From Sphingomonas glacialis (lineage in GTDB: Bacteria; Pseudomonadota; Alphaproteobacteria; Sphingomonadales; Sphingomonadaceae), in the NCBI RefSeq assembly GCF_014653575.1, contig NZ_BNAQ01000005.1, positions 62,001 through 126,000 of the forward strand: a DNA stretch of 64,000 nucleotides, in the 5' to 3' direction. Position 1 is the first letter of the stretch. Each line of letters starts with the position of its first letter. Below, one piece after another: positions 33,981 through 44,300 of the stretch. The translations under genes and the position numbers were made by a program. The notes below the pieces were generated by a model. It was not told where the DNA came from. It saw nothing but the letters and a program-made list of their open reading frames with translations, and did not search any database.

Positions 33981-34118
33981 CATCGAAAATCGCTGACGGT
34001 TCCCGCTAAATCTGTGTTAAATCAGCAACAGTCCGGACATTTGTGCGCTTGCGTGGAAACCTTCCATTCGGTAGAGGGTTTGCGCTGTCCGAGTGACAAC
34101 CAGATGAAGGGGATTTTT

Positions 34119-35249
34119 ATGCGGAAGCTAGCCGTTACCATAGCGCTTGCCTCCACTGCTCTCGTTACCACACCAGCGCTGGCCCGGGATAAGTCCTGGT
34201 ATGTCGGCGTCGACGGTGGTGCAGTGCTCGTGGAAGATATCAAGTTCGATATCAACAACGTGAAGAGCGCCGGTACCGTCGATCATCGCTACGGCTACGA
34301 CGTCGATGGCGTGATCGGTTACGACCTTGGCATGTTCCGCCTCGAAGCCGAAGTCGGCTACAAGAGCGCATCGGTCGATAACTATCGTTCGTCGGTCACG
34401 ACGCCGGGTCTCATCCCGTCGGGCGCAGTCGGCAACTATCCGGCTGGCACGTACCAGTTCGCTCGTGGTCGCACGACCGCACTGAGCTTCATGGTCAACG
34501 GCCTTGTCGACTTCGGCGACGATGACGGCATCCAGGGCTTCGTCGGCGGCGGTGTTGGTGTTGCACGCGTCAAGGAGCGCTTCGGCATCAACAGCCTGCA
34601 GAACCTGCTCAACGACAGCGACACGGTTTTCGCGTATCAGGGCCTCGCCGGCGTTCGCGCGCCGATCACGAAGCACGTCGATGCGTCGATCAAGTATCGC
34701 TTCTTCACCGCCGACAACGTCAAGCTGGTCGACGTCGCGGGTCGTGGCTACAACGGTCGCTATCGTACGCACAGCCTGCTCGCAGGTCTGACGTACAACT
34801 TCGGCGAGCCTGCTGCTCCGCCGCCGCCGCCGCCGCCCCCGCCGCCGCCTCCCCCGCCGCCGCCTGAGCCGGCTCCGGTTGTCGCGACGCCTTGCTCGCC
34901 TGGACCGTTCATCGTGTTCTTCGAGTGGGACAAGTCGGACGTCACGCCTGAGGCAGCCTCGATCCTGGACGGCGCAATCGCGCAGTACCAGAACTGCGGT
35001 AACGCAAAGGTCATGCTTGCTGGCTTCACCGACCGTTCGGGTACGCCGAAGTACAACGTCGGTCTGTCGCAGCGCCGCAACGACGCGGTTCGTGCGTACA
35101 TGACCGCCCATTCGATCCCGGATGGCTCGATCGGCACCGAAGCCTTCGGTGAAGATCCCGCCCATCTGCGCGTCCAGACCGCCGATGGCGTTCGCGAAGT
35201 GCAGAACCGTCGCGTGGAAGTGTCCTACGGTCCGGGTTCGGGCAACTAA
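34119..35249 (+). CDS. OmpA-family outer-membrane protein
   Basis: A 376-residue protein. A signal peptide (MRKLAVTIALASTALVTTPA, cleaved after ALA) is followed by an eight-stranded beta-barrel (DKSWYVGVDGGAVLVED through GLTYNFGEP). A run of about 16 prolines (around residues 230-246) makes a rigid linker. The peptidoglycan-binding OmpA domain is FVVFFEWDKSDVT-like, with NCGNAKVMLAGFTDRSGTPK and LSQRRNDAVRAYMTAHSIPD. It is anchored in the outer membrane and binds the cell wall. Codons are less GC-extreme than neighbours, as expected for an abundant protein. The ATG at 34119 is preferred over one at 34104 because AAGGGG precedes it at the right distance. Confidence 0.93.
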   Translation: MRKLAVTIALASTALVTTPALARDKSWYVGVDGGAVLVEDIKFDINNVKSAGTVDHRYGYDVDGVIGYDLGMFRLEAEVGYKSASVDNYRSSVTTPGLIPSGAVGNYPAGTYQFARGRTTALSFMVNGLVDFGDDDGIQGFVGGGVGVARVKERFGINSLQNLLNDSDTVFAYQGLAGVRAPITKHVDASIKYRFFTADNVKLVDVAGRGYNGRYRTHSLLAGLTYNFGEPAAPPPPPPPPPPPPPPPPEPAPVVATPCSPGPFIVFFEWDKSDVTPEAASILDGAIAQYQNCGNAKVMLAGFTDRSGTPKYNVGLSQRRNDAVRAYMTAHSIPDGSIGTEAFGEDPAHLRVQTADGVREVQNRRVEVSYGPGSGN

Positions 35250-35276
35250 GCCCAGACCTGACTTTGGTCAGAAATC

Positions 35277-35310
35277 GGGGAGATCGGCGCAAGTCGGTCT
35301 CCCCTTTTTT
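35277..35310 (+). terminator. Intrinsic terminator after the OmpA-like gene
   Basis: GGGGAGATCG and CGGTCTCCCC form a 10-bp stem (one mismatched or wobble position) followed by six T at 35305-35310. It lies 27 bases after the stop codon. Confidence 0.85.
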
Positions 35311-35456
35311 GTGCGCCGGTGGCACGGTACATGTGAGGCCGGCGAGCGATCGCGCCGGGCTGGCAATACCGCCATGATCGGCTAGAGCGGCAGTTGTGGA
35401 GCGCCCCTCTGTGTGCCTCCGGACTGTGGTGCGCTTGCGAGATTTGAGGACTTTTC

Positions 35457-36770
35457 ATGCGGATTACGATGATCGGCTCGGGGTATGTCGGCCTGGTATC
35501 AGGGGCATGCTTTTCGGATTTCGGCCATGACGTGATCTGCGTCGACAAGGACGAGACCAAGATTGCGGCACTCGAGGCGGGCAAGATGCCGATCTTCGAG
35601 CCCGGCCTCGATACGCTCGTCGCGAGCAACGTCGCGGCGGGGCGGCTCCGCTTCACGACCGATCTCAAGGCTGCGGTGGCGGGTGCCGATGCGGTGTTCA
35701 TCGCGGTCGGCACGCCATCGCGGCGTGGCGATGGCCATGCCGATCTGAGCTATGTCTTCGCCGCCACGCGCGAGATCGCCGAGGCGATCGACGGCCCCGT
35801 CGTGGTCGTCACCAAGTCGACCGTCCCGGTCGGCACCGGCGACAAGGTTGAGGAGATTCTCACCGAACTCGCCGGCGATTTTCCGATCGCGGTCGTCTCC
35901 AACCCCGAGTTCCTGCGCGAGGGCGCCGCGATCGGCGACTTCAAGCGGCCCGACCGGATCGTGATCGGCACCGAGGATCCGCGCGCGCAGCAAGTGATGC
36001 GCGATGTCTATCGCCCGCTGTATCTCAACGAGAGTCCGATCCTGTTCACTGGCCGGCGCACCTCCGAGCTGATCAAATATGCCGCCAACGCCTTCCTGGC
36101 GACCAAGATCACCTTCATCAACGAGATCGCCGATCTGTGCGAAGCGGTCGGCGCGAACGTCAAGGACGTGTCGCGCGGGATCGGGCTCGATAACCGGATC
36201 GGTTCGAAGTTCCTACACGCCGGGCCGGGCTACGGCGGTTCGTGCTTCCCCAAGGACACGCTCGCTTTGCTCAAGACCGCCGAGGATTACGAAACGCCGG
36301 TGCGGATCGTCGAGGCGGTCGTCCAGGTCAACGATACGCGCAAGCGTGCGATGGGGCGCAAGGTGATTGCGGCGCTCGGCGGCGGCGATGGAACGAGCGT
36401 GCGCGGCAAGACCGTCGCGGTCCTCGGGCTGACCTTCAAGCCCAACACCGACGACATGCGCGATGCGCCGAGCCTGGCGATCATCCAGAGCTTGCTCGAC
36501 GCTGGCATCACCGTGCGCGCGCATGACCCCGAAGGGATGGAGATCGCCAAGACGATGATGCCCGACATCACCTATTGCGGCGACGCCTATGCCGCCGCGC
36601 AGGGCGCTGACGCGGTCGTGATCGTGACCGAGTGGAACATCTACCGCGCGCTCGATCTCAAGCGGCTGGCGGCGACGATGGCGGCGCCGGTGATGGTCGA
36701 TCTGCGCAACGTCTATCCGCCGAGCGATGCCGAGCGCGCCGGGTTCGCGTATAGCTCGATCGGGCGGTGA
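35457..36770 (+). CDS. ugd: UDP-glucose 6-dehydrogenase
   Basis: Oxidises UDP-glucose to UDP-glucuronate with NAD, for exopolysaccharide or lipid sugars. The 437-residue protein has the N-terminal NAD site MRITMIGSGYVGLVSGACFS, then VGTPSRRGDGHADLSYV, TVPVGTGDKVEE and NPEFLREGAAIGDF. FLHAGPGYGGSCFPKDTLAL carries the catalytic Cys263. C-terminal blocks TVAVLGLTFKPNTDDMRDAP and TEWNIYRALDLKRL match. Length is normal. A GAGGA ribosome site precedes the ATG. The promoter should be in the 146-base gap after the OmpA terminator. Confidence 0.95.
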   Translation: MRITMIGSGYVGLVSGACFSDFGHDVICVDKDETKIAALEAGKMPIFEPGLDTLVASNVAAGRLRFTTDLKAAVAGADAVFIAVGTPSRRGDGHADLSYVFAATREIAEAIDGPVVVVTKSTVPVGTGDKVEEILTELAGDFPIAVVSNPEFLREGAAIGDFKRPDRIVIGTEDPRAQQVMRDVYRPLYLNESPILFTGRRTSELIKYAANAFLATKITFINEIADLCEAVGANVKDVSRGIGLDNRIGSKFLHAGPGYGGSCFPKDTLALLKTAEDYETPVRIVEAVVQVNDTRKRAMGRKVIAALGGGDGTSVRGKTVAVLGLTFKPNTDDMRDAPSLAIIQSLLDAGITVRAHDPEGMEIAKTMMPDITYCGDAYAAAQGADAVVIVTEWNIYRALDLKRLAATMAAPVMVDLRNVYPPSDAERAGFAYSSIGR

Positions 36771-36784
36771 CGGGGCGCTTGGCG

Positions 36785-37498
36785 TTAGGCGTCGGCGTGC
36801 GCTAACGCCGTCGCCAGCCAATCGGGCACCACGGCATCGCCGAGCGCTTCGACGCGGCGCAGTTCGACCATCAGGCCGAGGTCGGGATAGGTGGCGCGGG
36901 TGCGCTCGCCCGGCTCGCCGAGCGGTGCCACCACCAGCCGGCGGTTGACCTTGCTGCGATGGTGCATCCGCGCGGTGTTCTCCTGGCCGACATAGCAGCC
37001 CTTGGTGAAGCTGACGCCGTTCAGTTCGCGCGCGTTCGCCTCGAGCCACAGCGTCTTGTCGCTGCCGAGCTCGGCCTCGCCTTCGGGAACGCCGAGCGAC
37101 AGGCGATGCGCGTGCCACCCGGTTGCTGCCTCGCCCGGCTCGCCTAGCCAGCGATAGCCGAGTTCGGCCAGCCGGGGGTCGGGCACGCCCTGGCCGGGCT
37201 CGCGCGACCAATGCACTGCGCCATCGGTCTGCTCGATCGTGATCGCGCGGCGTAGGCGATAGATCGACAGCCGCCGCCGCAATGCCTCGGCAACGCTCGC
37301 CTCGCAATCGAGCAGGACGTCGTCGCCGTCGGTCCAGACGACGAAGTCGAACAGCGCCTTGCCCTGCGGCGTCAGCAAGCCGGCCCAGGCCGGGAAGGGG
37401 CCGGCCATGTCGGCGGTGACGAGCCCCTGCAGGAAGCCGCGGACATCCTCCCCCGACAGGCGGAGGAGCGATCGATCGGCGAGCATGGTGGCATTCAT
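36785..37498 (-). CDS. ygfZ: YgfZ/GcvT-type folate-binding protein
   Basis: A 237-residue YgfZ-family protein that helps assemble or repair iron-sulfur enzymes using folate. The family hallmark GVSFTKGCYVGQENTARMHH is present; the cysteine in KGCYVGQE is the conserved reactive residue. The start MNATMLADRSLLRLSGEDVR followed by GFLQGLVTADM is normal. Its tail is shorter than E. coli YgfZ. It is divergent from pyrC with a 78-base gap holding both promoters. The frame is open far upstream but only this ATG fits the family. Confidence 0.9.
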   Translation of the reverse strand: MNATMLADRSLLRLSGEDVRGFLQGLVTADMAGPFPAWAGLLTPQGKALFDFVVWTDGDDVLLDCEASVAEALRRRLSIYRLRRAITIEQTDGAVHWSREPGQGVPDPRLAELGYRWLGEPGEAATGWHAHRLSLGVPEGEAELGSDKTLWLEANARELNGVSFTKGCYVGQENTARMHHRSKVNRRLVVAPLGEPGERTRATYPDLGLMVELRRVEALGDAVVPDWLATALAHADA

Positions 37499-37576
37499 GG
37501 CATGGAGGTAGGGGCGGCGAGGGGTAGCGGCAATACGCGGCTGGCGATTCGCCGCGCCGCGCGCTAGGCGGTCGGC

Positions 37577-38614
37577 ATGACCGAGCGCCTCACGATCCGC
37601 CGCCCCGACGACTGGCATGTCCACCTCCGCGATGGCGAGATGCTCGCCGCGGTTGCGCAGTACACCGCGCGCCAGTTCGCGCGCGCGATCGTCATGCCGA
37701 ACCTGACCCCGCCGGTGACCACGATCGCGGCGGCAGAGGCGTATCGCGAGCGGATCCTCGCCGCCTTGCCCGCGGGGACCGATTTCACCCCGTTGATGAC
37801 TTGCTACCTCACCGATGCGGCCGACGCCGACGAGATCGCGCGCGGCTATGCCGAGGGCGTGTGGGCGGCGTGCAAGCTGTACCCGGCGCATGCGACGACG
37901 AACTCGGCGCACGGCGTCACCGATATCCGCGCGCTGTCGAGCGTGCTCGAGACGCTCCAGCGGATCGGCATGCCGCTGCTGATCCACGGCGAAGTGACCG
38001 ACCGCGAGATCGACATCTTCGATCGCGAGGCGATCTTCGTCGAGCGGACGCTGGCGCCGCTGGTGCGCGACTATCCTGCGCTGAAGATCGTGCTCGAACA
38101 TATCACGACCGCCGAGGCGGCCGCGTTCGTGACCGACGCGGGGCCGAACGTCGCCGCGACGATCACGCCGCAGCATCTCCACCTCAATCGCAACGCGATG
38201 TTCGATGGCGGGCTCCAGCCGCACGCCTATTGCCTGCCGGTGATCAAACGCGAACGCCATCGCCTTGCGGTACGCGCGGCGGCGGTGTCGGGGTCGCCGA
38301 GCTTCTTCCTCGGTACCGACAGCGCCCCGCATGGCCGCGCGCGCAAGGAAGCGTCCTGCGGCTGCGCGGGCATCTTCAACGCGCCGTACGCGCTCGAAAG
38401 CTATCTCGCAGTGTTCGACGAGGAAAATGCGCTCGACCGGTTCGAGGGTTTCGCCTCGGAACACGGCGCGCGTTTCTACGGTTTGCCGCTCAACGAGGGC
38501 ACGATCACGCTCGAGCGGCGCGAGGAGGCGGTTCCCGAACTGATCGGCGCGGGTGACACTGCGGTCGTGCCGTTCCACGCCGGCCAGACGCTCGGCTGGC
38601 GCTTCATCGGCTAA
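37577..38614 (+). CDS. pyrC: Dihydroorotase
   Basis: Dihydroorotase converts carbamoyl-aspartate to dihydroorotate in pyrimidine synthesis. The 345-residue enzyme is of the E. coli homodimeric type. Metal ligands are all visible: His14 and His16 in [10 protein letters not shown], the carboxylated Lys100 in [14 protein letters not shown], His137 in LLIHGEV, His175 in VLEHITT and Asp248 in GTDSAPH. The flexible catalytic loop and [11 protein letters not shown] follow. Length is normal. It is monocistronic by position, convergent with a small minus-strand gene. Confidence 0.96.
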   Translation: MTERLTIRRPDDWHVHLRDGEMLAAVAQYTARQFARAIVMPNLTPPVTTIAAAEAYRERILAALPAGTDFTPLMTCYLTDAADADEIARGYAEGVWAACKLYPAHATTNSAHGVTDIRALSSVLETLQRIGMPLLIHGEVTDREIDIFDREAIFVERTLAPLVRDYPALKIVLEHITTAEAAAFVTDAGPNVAATITPQHLHLNRNAMFDGGLQPHAYCLPVIKRERHRLAVRAAAVSGSPSFFLGTDSAPHGRARKEASCGCAGIFNAPYALESYLAVFDEENALDRFEGFASEHGARFYGLPLNEGTITLERREEAVPELIGAGDTAVVPFHAGQTLGWRFIG

Positions 38615-38621
38615 CCGAGCG

Positions 38622-38774
38622 TCACTTCGGTTCGGTGAAGCGCTTCACCTTGACGGGCAGGTCCTTGCCCTTGGTGCGGCGCGACGGGATCTGCACCGGG
38701 TTCTTCTTCTTCCAGGCCGCCCAGGTCATCGGACCTTCGGGCGTGTCGATGATGGTGTCGTCGATATCGCTCAT
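38622..38774 (-). CDS. Small conserved-looking hypothetical protein
   Basis: A 50-residue soluble protein: MSDIDDTIIDTPEGPMTWAA, then WKKKNPVQIPSRRTKGKDLP. Not recognised by name. Its ATG overlaps the stop of the DoxX gene (ATGA), so it is translated as a coupled second gene. The acidic start and basic end are typical of real small proteins; the convergent pyrC stop is seven bases away. Confidence 0.6.
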   Translation of the reverse strand: MSDIDDTIIDTPEGPMTWAAWKKKNPVQIPSRRTKGKDLPVKVKRFTEPK

Positions 38775-39175
38775 GCTGCGCTCCGTCGCGGGAAGGGCCA
38801 GTCGATCACGCGACCGGCGAACAGCGCCCACCACACGATCACCGGCTGAAACGCAAGCCGCGGGATATGGTACCATAGCCCGAGCCCGCCGCGGCCGGTT
38901 TCGATGAAATCGAGCGCGTGCTTCACATTGGCGGGATAGACACACACCGCATAGGCGGCGAGGCCAACGCCCGCCCACCAGCGCAGCCGCGGCACGAACA
39001 GGCCGATCGCCCCGGCGATCTCGCACAGGCCGGTCAGCAGGATCACCTGGGCGGGGAAGGGGACCCAGTCCGGGGTGATGCCGAGAAAGGGTTTGGGCAC
39101 GAACACGTGCAGGATGCCAGCGGCGAGATAAGCGGCGGCGAGCAGGGCGCGGAGGATCTGGCGGGTGGTGGTCAC
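38771..39175 (-). CDS. DoxX-family membrane protein
   Basis: A 134-residue protein with four transmembrane helices: LRALLAAAYLAAGILHVFVP, VILLTGLCEIAGAIGLFVP, WAGVGLAAYAVCVYPANVKH and LAFQPVIVWWALFAGRVIDW. The 'GILH.F.P..F..I.P.W.P.P' pattern is the DoxX-like family, whose role is unclear (respiration or redox-linked in some species). A GTG at 39175 is chosen because the protein then begins VTTTRQIL as relatives do; an ATG 14 codons upstream is possible. It overlaps the downstream small gene. Confidence 0.78.
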   Translation of the reverse strand: MTTTRQILRALLAAAYLAAGILHVFVPKPFLGITPDWVPFPAQVILLTGLCEIAGAIGLFVPRLRWWAGVGLAAYAVCVYPANVKHALDFIETGRGGLGLWYHIPRLAFQPVIVWWALFAGRVIDWPFPRRSAA

Positions 39176-39199
39176 GCAGGGGACGTTACGCGCTTGTCG

Positions 39200-39280
39200 G
39201 GCATGGGCAAAGCCCATGCCGTCGGTCGGGGCGGGCCCCGCCGGCCGAGCTTGCGCGAGTCAGGCCGCTTTTGCGGCCTG
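39200..39280. other. Cluster of hairpins between DUF1134 and DoxX genes
   Basis: Perfect palindromes GGCATGGGC-AAA-GCCCATGCC (39200-39220) and CAGGCCGC-TTTT-GCGGCCTG (39261-39280) flank another GC-rich dyad near 39230. They lie just after the DUF1134 stop on the minus strand and probably end or protect that transcript. No T-tract is seen in the direction of transcription. Confidence 0.5.
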
Positions 39281-39291
39281 CCGCGCTGCGC

Positions 39292-40149
39292 TTAGAACGG
39301 GAACCATTTCGAGGTCCGGCTGAACTTCATATAGCCCAGATTGACGCCCTGCCGCCATCCGACGCCGAGCCGGATCGGGATCAGCACCGTGTTGCCGCGG
39401 CGCAGATAGGTCGCCGCGAACCCGCCGACGAAATACACACGACCCTCGGCCGCCGGGAAGCGCTTGAACAGGTCCGCGGTGTCGTAGAGGTTGTACACCA
39501 GCACGAACACCTTGTTGGCATCCCCGCCCAGATCGAAGCCGACCGACGGGCCGGTCCAATAGACGGGCTGGCGCCCCTCGACCTTGTGGAACATCTCGCC
39601 CTTGCCATAGCGCAGGCCGACGACGACCGCCGCCGACGCCTCGCGCCCGGCGATATAGGCGTTGGGATAGCCCTGCTCCTTGAGCGTGCGCTCGAGGATG
39701 CCGGCGAGCCCCGATGCGCCCTTGCCGAACGTGCCTTCGGCGGCGCGCAGCAATTCCTGCTTCTGGAAGGTCTGGCTGTCGGCCGATTCGACCTCTGCCC
39801 CGTCGCGCGCGACGTCCTGTGCCGATCCGTTCGTGACTGCCGGCGCGCCTGCGGGGCTGCCCGCGGACGATCCGCTGGAGCCGGACTCGACCGGCTCGGT
39901 CGATCCTGGCGCGTCGGGATAGCGCGGGGTGTCGGACAGCGGGACAGGATCCGACTGAGCGGGGGCCGGGGTGGGCGTGCGGCGGGGCGGCTGCGCTTTC
40001 GGCTGCGCCTGGCGCAGATCCGAATCGATCGCCTGGTTGGGATCGATCGTGCGCACTTGCGCCGCAAGCGGTGCCCCGGCGGTCGCTAGCGCGAGCAGGA
40101 TTGCAGCGCCAATCCTCGGCGCGCTGGTCCAGCGCAAATGCATCGTCAT
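39292..40149 (-). CDS. DUF1134 (EipA-type) periplasmic envelope protein
   Basis: A 285-residue exported protein. After a signal peptide (about residues 1-32, ending PLAAQ) comes a Pro/Gln/Ser-rich low-complexity region to about 130. The C-terminal 150 residues are DUF1134: ELLRAAEGTFGKGASGLAGI, EQGYPNAYIAGREASAAVVV, GLRYGKGEMFHKVEGRQPVY, WTGPSVGFDLGGDANKVFVL, VYNLYDTADLFKRFPAAEGR. In Brucella this family member (EipA) is a small beta-barrel needed for envelope integrity. The ATG at 40149 has GGGGGAGA upstream. The long linker is unusual. It is divergent from tRNA-Ser. Confidence 0.82.
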   Translation of the reverse strand: MTMHLRWTSAPRIGAAILLALATAGAPLAAQVRTIDPNQAIDSDLRQAQPKAQPPRRTPTPAPAQSDPVPLSDTPRYPDAPGSTEPVESGSSGSSAGSPAGAPAVTNGSAQDVARDGAEVESADSQTFQKQELLRAAEGTFGKGASGLAGILERTLKEQGYPNAYIAGREASAAVVVGLRYGKGEMFHKVEGRQPVYWTGPSVGFDLGGDANKVFVLVYNLYDTADLFKRFPAAEGRVYFVGGFAATYLRRGNTVLIPIRLGVGWRQGVNLGYMKFSRTSKWFPF

Positions 40150-40316
40150 TCTCCCCCGGGGCTGCAATTGCGCCATGATAGCGCCGTCCTGGCTGTCGCG
40201 CCAATGAACGAGCAGCGCCGTCGCGACCAGCGGAATCGATTCCGCGGCGAGCAACATGCGCACAAGCGGTTGCCGTGGCAGCAAAGCGCGGTTATAGCCC
40301 GCCTTCGCTGTGATCC

Positions 40317-40409
40317 GGAGACGTGGGTGAGTGGCTGAAACCAGCGGTTTGCTAAACCGCCGTACCGGGTTTACTGGTACCGAGGGTTCGAATCCCTCCG
40401 TCTCCGCCA
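40317..40409 (+). tRNA. tRNA-Ser (anticodon GCU)
   Basis: A 93-base class II tRNA including an encoded CCA. The acceptor stem GGAGACG pairs with CGTCTCC. The anticodon stem GCGGT/ACCGC encloses TTGCTAA with anticodon GCT. The long variable arm (CGTACCGGGTTTACTGGTACC) is typical of serine. T arm AGGGTTCGAATCCCT. Confidence 0.95.
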
Positions 40410-40894
40410 GCGCCCTCGCGAGCCTGGAACCTAAAAAAATCAGCCGCAGGTCATCTAGCCCTATCATAGGCGGCGACATGGGTGCGTTGCTGCCCCCAGC
40501 CCGACGCGCGCCGACCGTCGTTAGCGATTGCAAACAGGGCGTTTCGTAAATCTGGCGCGGCGGCCTTTAGAGCGAGCTCGACGGGCAGCGCGTGTTGGGC
40601 GTAGCGCCGGCGCGTCCGCCAAGACCTGCTGTGGCGCGGGATCCTGCCGATCATCCCGCCAGAAGCGAACCGTCGCGAGCCGCCCGCCCGTGACTTCCGA
40701 CGCTACCGCGATCGGAACCAGGTCGAGCGCGTGTTACGGTACAAATAGCCATCAATAGAAGAAATGAACAATATTCCGCTACTGTACCCGTTAGTCTCTA
40801 TTCGGGTTACTTCGACACGAAACACTCGTCGGGGATACGGTGAGTTCGCTATCATCGAGCTTGAAATGCGATAGGACTTTCCCGATTGCCGTCA
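40410..40894. other. Gene-poor 485-base stretch downstream of tRNA-Ser
   Basis: No convincing gene is seen. Part of it (about 40735-40830) is clearly AT-richer than the surroundings. A minus-strand frame at 40451-40654 (ALPVELALKAAAPDLRNALF) has a protein-like look and could be a remnant, but no start context or family supports it. GCGGGATCCTGCCGATCATCCCGC near 40637 is a palindrome. tRNA 3' flanks are common integration sites, so this could be a relic of an island. Confidence 0.4.
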
Positions 40895-41368
40895 TCACCT
40901 TCGACCAGGCGCATCGCCAAGGGCGAGCAGCACCGCCAGCCGCGCGATGATGGCACCAAGCAACGCACCATAAAGCGGCTTGAGCACGGCGACCGCGCCT
41001 AACGGCCAGGACGATCCGGTCAACGGCAGCACGGCCGCGCCCACCAACCCTGCCAGCGCCGCGATCGGTACGGCGACAAGCAGCGCGCGCACGAGCGCGT
41101 GGCGCGGCCATCTGCGCCCCCGCGACAGCGCGGTCACGCGCCCGGCCGCGAGCCGCCGCCGCGTCAGTAGCGTCGGAACCAGGCAGCTCATCAACGCGAC
41201 CATCAGGCTCTGCGGGACCGTGTCGACCGCCAGCCCGCGCCAGCCAAGCACTGGCACAACCGCCTCGCCGCCGAACGCCAGCCATACGAACACCGCGCTC
41301 AGCGCCGCGTTGATGACCGCGGCGATCGCCATCTCGGTGCGCACATAGCGCCGATGCGCCGGGGTCAC
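40895..41368 (-). CDS. Small integral membrane protein at the end of the glycosidase operon
   Basis: Not recognised. A 157-residue protein with about four hydrophobic helices (MAIAAVINAALSAVFVWLAF, VPQSLMVALMSCLVPTLLTR, LVRALLVAVPIAALAGLVGA, AVLKPLYGALLGAIIARLAV). Its GTG start overlaps the stop of the GH106 gene (GTGA), so it is translated as part of that operon. No transporter signature is seen. A role in sensing or exporting products of the glycoside system is only a guess. Confidence 0.65.
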   Translation of the reverse strand: MTPAHRRYVRTEMAIAAVINAALSAVFVWLAFGGEAVVPVLGWRGLAVDTVPQSLMVALMSCLVPTLLTRRRLAAGRVTALSRGRRWPRHALVRALLVAVPIAALAGLVGAAVLPLTGSSWPLGAVAVLKPLYGALLGAIIARLAVLLALGDAPGRR

Positions 41369-44300
41369 GGTGCGGCCAGCACGGTGACGGGCCCGATCAG
41401 CCCCGACGCGCGCAACGGCGCATCGGCGCGGTAGCTCGGCATCGCCGTCCAGGTCAGCTTGCGCGCGCCCGGCTGCGCGTCGCCGATCAGGCGATTGACC
41501 CAGAGATTGGCGACGCGCACCTCGATCCGGTTGCGCCCGGGGCGCGCCGCGGCGGCGATGTCGATCCGATAGGGCGCGTGCCACACCGTGCCGACCGCAA
41601 CGCCGTTCACGCGCACTTCGGCGAGATCGCCGACTTGGCCGAGATCGAGCAGCAGCGGCGTCGCGCGATCGAGCGTCCTTGGCACATCCAAGGCCGCCGC
41701 ATAGCTGGCGACTCCCGAGAAATAACGGATCGCGGGGGAGGCATTTTCGTTGAGCGGGGCCAGCCGCGCCAGCGTCGTGGTCGCAGGCGCCCCGCGTCCG
41801 GGCTGGAAGGTGACGGTCCACGGGCCGTCCATCCGTGCCACGGTTCGCGACGGCGGCGCAGCGCGTGTCACGCTGGCGTCGGTCGCTTCGCGGCGGAACA
41901 CCACGAACACCGCCTCCTCGCCCGCCAGATCGAGCGGAACGATCGTCTGGCCGCCCTCGATGCGATACGAAACGGCGCTGCGCCGCCCGGTATCGGCGTG
42001 CCACAGTTCGGGCACCTTGCCGGTGACGCGGAAACGCGCCGCGATGCGCTCCGCACGGTTGCGGCGATTGGTCACGAAATAGACGTCGCCATCGGCGAGC
42101 GCGCGATGCGCGAAGAGGATCTCGCTGTCGGGTGCGGGCTTGGTATAGGCGAAATCGGGCAGCAGACCGGTTCCGGCAAGCGCGGTCTCGACGTCGTGCC
42201 CGGCGATGACGCGCCCCTTCCCGATGGTCGTGACCGGCGTGCCCGACCACAGGCGCCGAACCAGCGCGGAGAAAGCAGCACGATCGTCGCCCAACGCTGG
42301 CGACCCCGTCGGCGCATCGCCGATGAGGGTCGCCCCCTGCTCGACCAGCGTCGCCAACCGGCGCAGCACCGGCAGCGTCATGCGCTGTGCCGAACCGCCG
42401 AGATACAGCGCGCGGTAGCGGGCACCGCCAGATGAAACCACGCTTCCCTTCGCGACCGACAGATCCTGCGTCAGCGCATCGGCGTTGACGAAATCATAGC
42501 CATAATGGGTCGGCGTGTCGCCGAGCGGCGCACGCGCGAACAGCGCGGTCAGCGGCGCTTCCTCACCATAGAAATAGGCGACGTCGGCGACGTTGCGGCC
42601 CTGCTGGAGCACATAGCTCGACCGCGCGATGTAATCGATCCACGGCCGCGCCATCTCGGCCCAGCTTTCGTGCCGATTGAAATATTGCCCGAAGATCGCG
42701 AGCGACAGGCCGGGCAGTTTGTCGTCGACCGGCTGGTGCACCGAGGTGTGGATCACCGGCCGATTGATGCCGCTCGCAAACTCCAGATCGACGACGCGCT
42801 TGAGATCGGCCGGCGCGAATGCCCAGGGCGCCAGCCCCGAGGTGAAGGATTCGGCCGCGACGATGGTCTGGCCGTAGAGATGCGCGACCGACGCCGCGCC
42901 GCGCAGATCGCCGAGCAAGGTCGGGCGCGGCTTGCCGGCGCGATCATAGGTCCACATCGCCGCCATCGGCACGTCGGCATGGCGCCGCATCGCAAGGTCG
43001 TCGCCGAGCGCCGGGCGGCCATCCTCGAGCGCCTCGCCATACACTTTGAGGCCAGCGGCATGCGCGACGCGCGCGACCGTCCCATAATGTTCGCTCGCGA
43101 GCAGATCGGCGAGCGTCCGGCGGTAATCGTACAGGAAGGCGTCGCTGCGCGCGCGCGAGCCGACCACCGCCCCGGTCAGCGCGGGAAGCCACGGGCGCGG
43201 ATCATAACCGCGCAACCGTTTGAACTGCGCGAGCATCAACGGCGTCCAATTGGCGTCGCCCGCCTCGAAACTGTCGGTGACGATCGCACGGATGCCTTTC
43301 GCGCCGACCAGATCGGGGCCCGCCGCCGTGCGGTACATGCCGATATAATGCTCGAGGTAGCGCGTGACCGCGGCGGCGTCGTATTTGTCCACCTCGAGCC
43401 CCGTCGCCTCGGCGGTGGCGGGATGGTTGGTCGTGCCGAGCAGCGTCGCCCCCAGCCGGACAATCCGCCAACGCCCCTTGGGCACAGTCCAGTCGAGCGT
43501 GCCGTCGAGCTGCATCCGCGCGGTGAGATCGACCACGCGCGCAGGATCGATTCCCATGCTTTCGGGCACAGCGCCGCTGAGTGCGTAATAATCCGCGACG
43601 GTCGCGAAACCGGCCTTGGCTTCGAACCGATCGATCCTCGCCTCACCCGACAGGCGCAATTGCGCGACCGCGACCGATGTCGCGGGCGGTCCGCTCGGGA
43701 ACATGCCATCGACCACGGCGCCGGGCGCGGGCGCGCCGAGCCCGATCCGGGGAGGCGCGGTGTTGGGACCGAGCACGAGCCGGAACGCACGCGCGGTAAT
43801 CGGCGCAAAGCTGACCGTCGTGGGTACCGCGCCAAGCGGCAGCGTCGCGATGGCGCGCCAGCCCGCCCCATCGGCAACCTCGAGCACGGGCTGGAACAGC
43901 GCGCCGCCAAACGGCGGCAAGGCACCTGGGATGAACAGCGTTGCGCTGCGGATCGTGGTCGGACGGGCGTAGGTCAGCGTCACGACGCCGGGCTGATCGG
44001 CGCTGCCGCGCGGCACGGCGACCGACGTCTTGGCATCCGCGTCGAGCAATGCCGCGGCATCGACCGGGCGACCGGCGACGGTCGCGGCCGGAATCGCGGC
44101 TGTGGGCGGATCGACCGGATAGGCGAGCACCATGACATCGGCATAATCCGTCGGCGGCTTCGATGCCTTGCCGCCAAAGGCGGCCAGCGGATCGTCGAAC
44201 GGCAGCGCCTGGAACGGCCCGGTCGTGCGCGGCGGCGATGCCAGCTGCCCGGCGAAGCGATGGCCGCCAACGATGTCGGTTTCGCTCCACACCAGTTTCT

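Noticed and set aside
36785..38578. A long minus-strand frame joining ygfZ to sequence opposite pyrC
   Set aside because: The upstream two thirds are antisense to a complete dihydroorotase. YgfZ has a natural start at 37498.
40451..40654. A 67-codon minus-strand frame with a protein-like middle
   Set aside because: No ribosome site, no family match and no coupling to neighbours. Kept only as a possible relic in the description of the gap.
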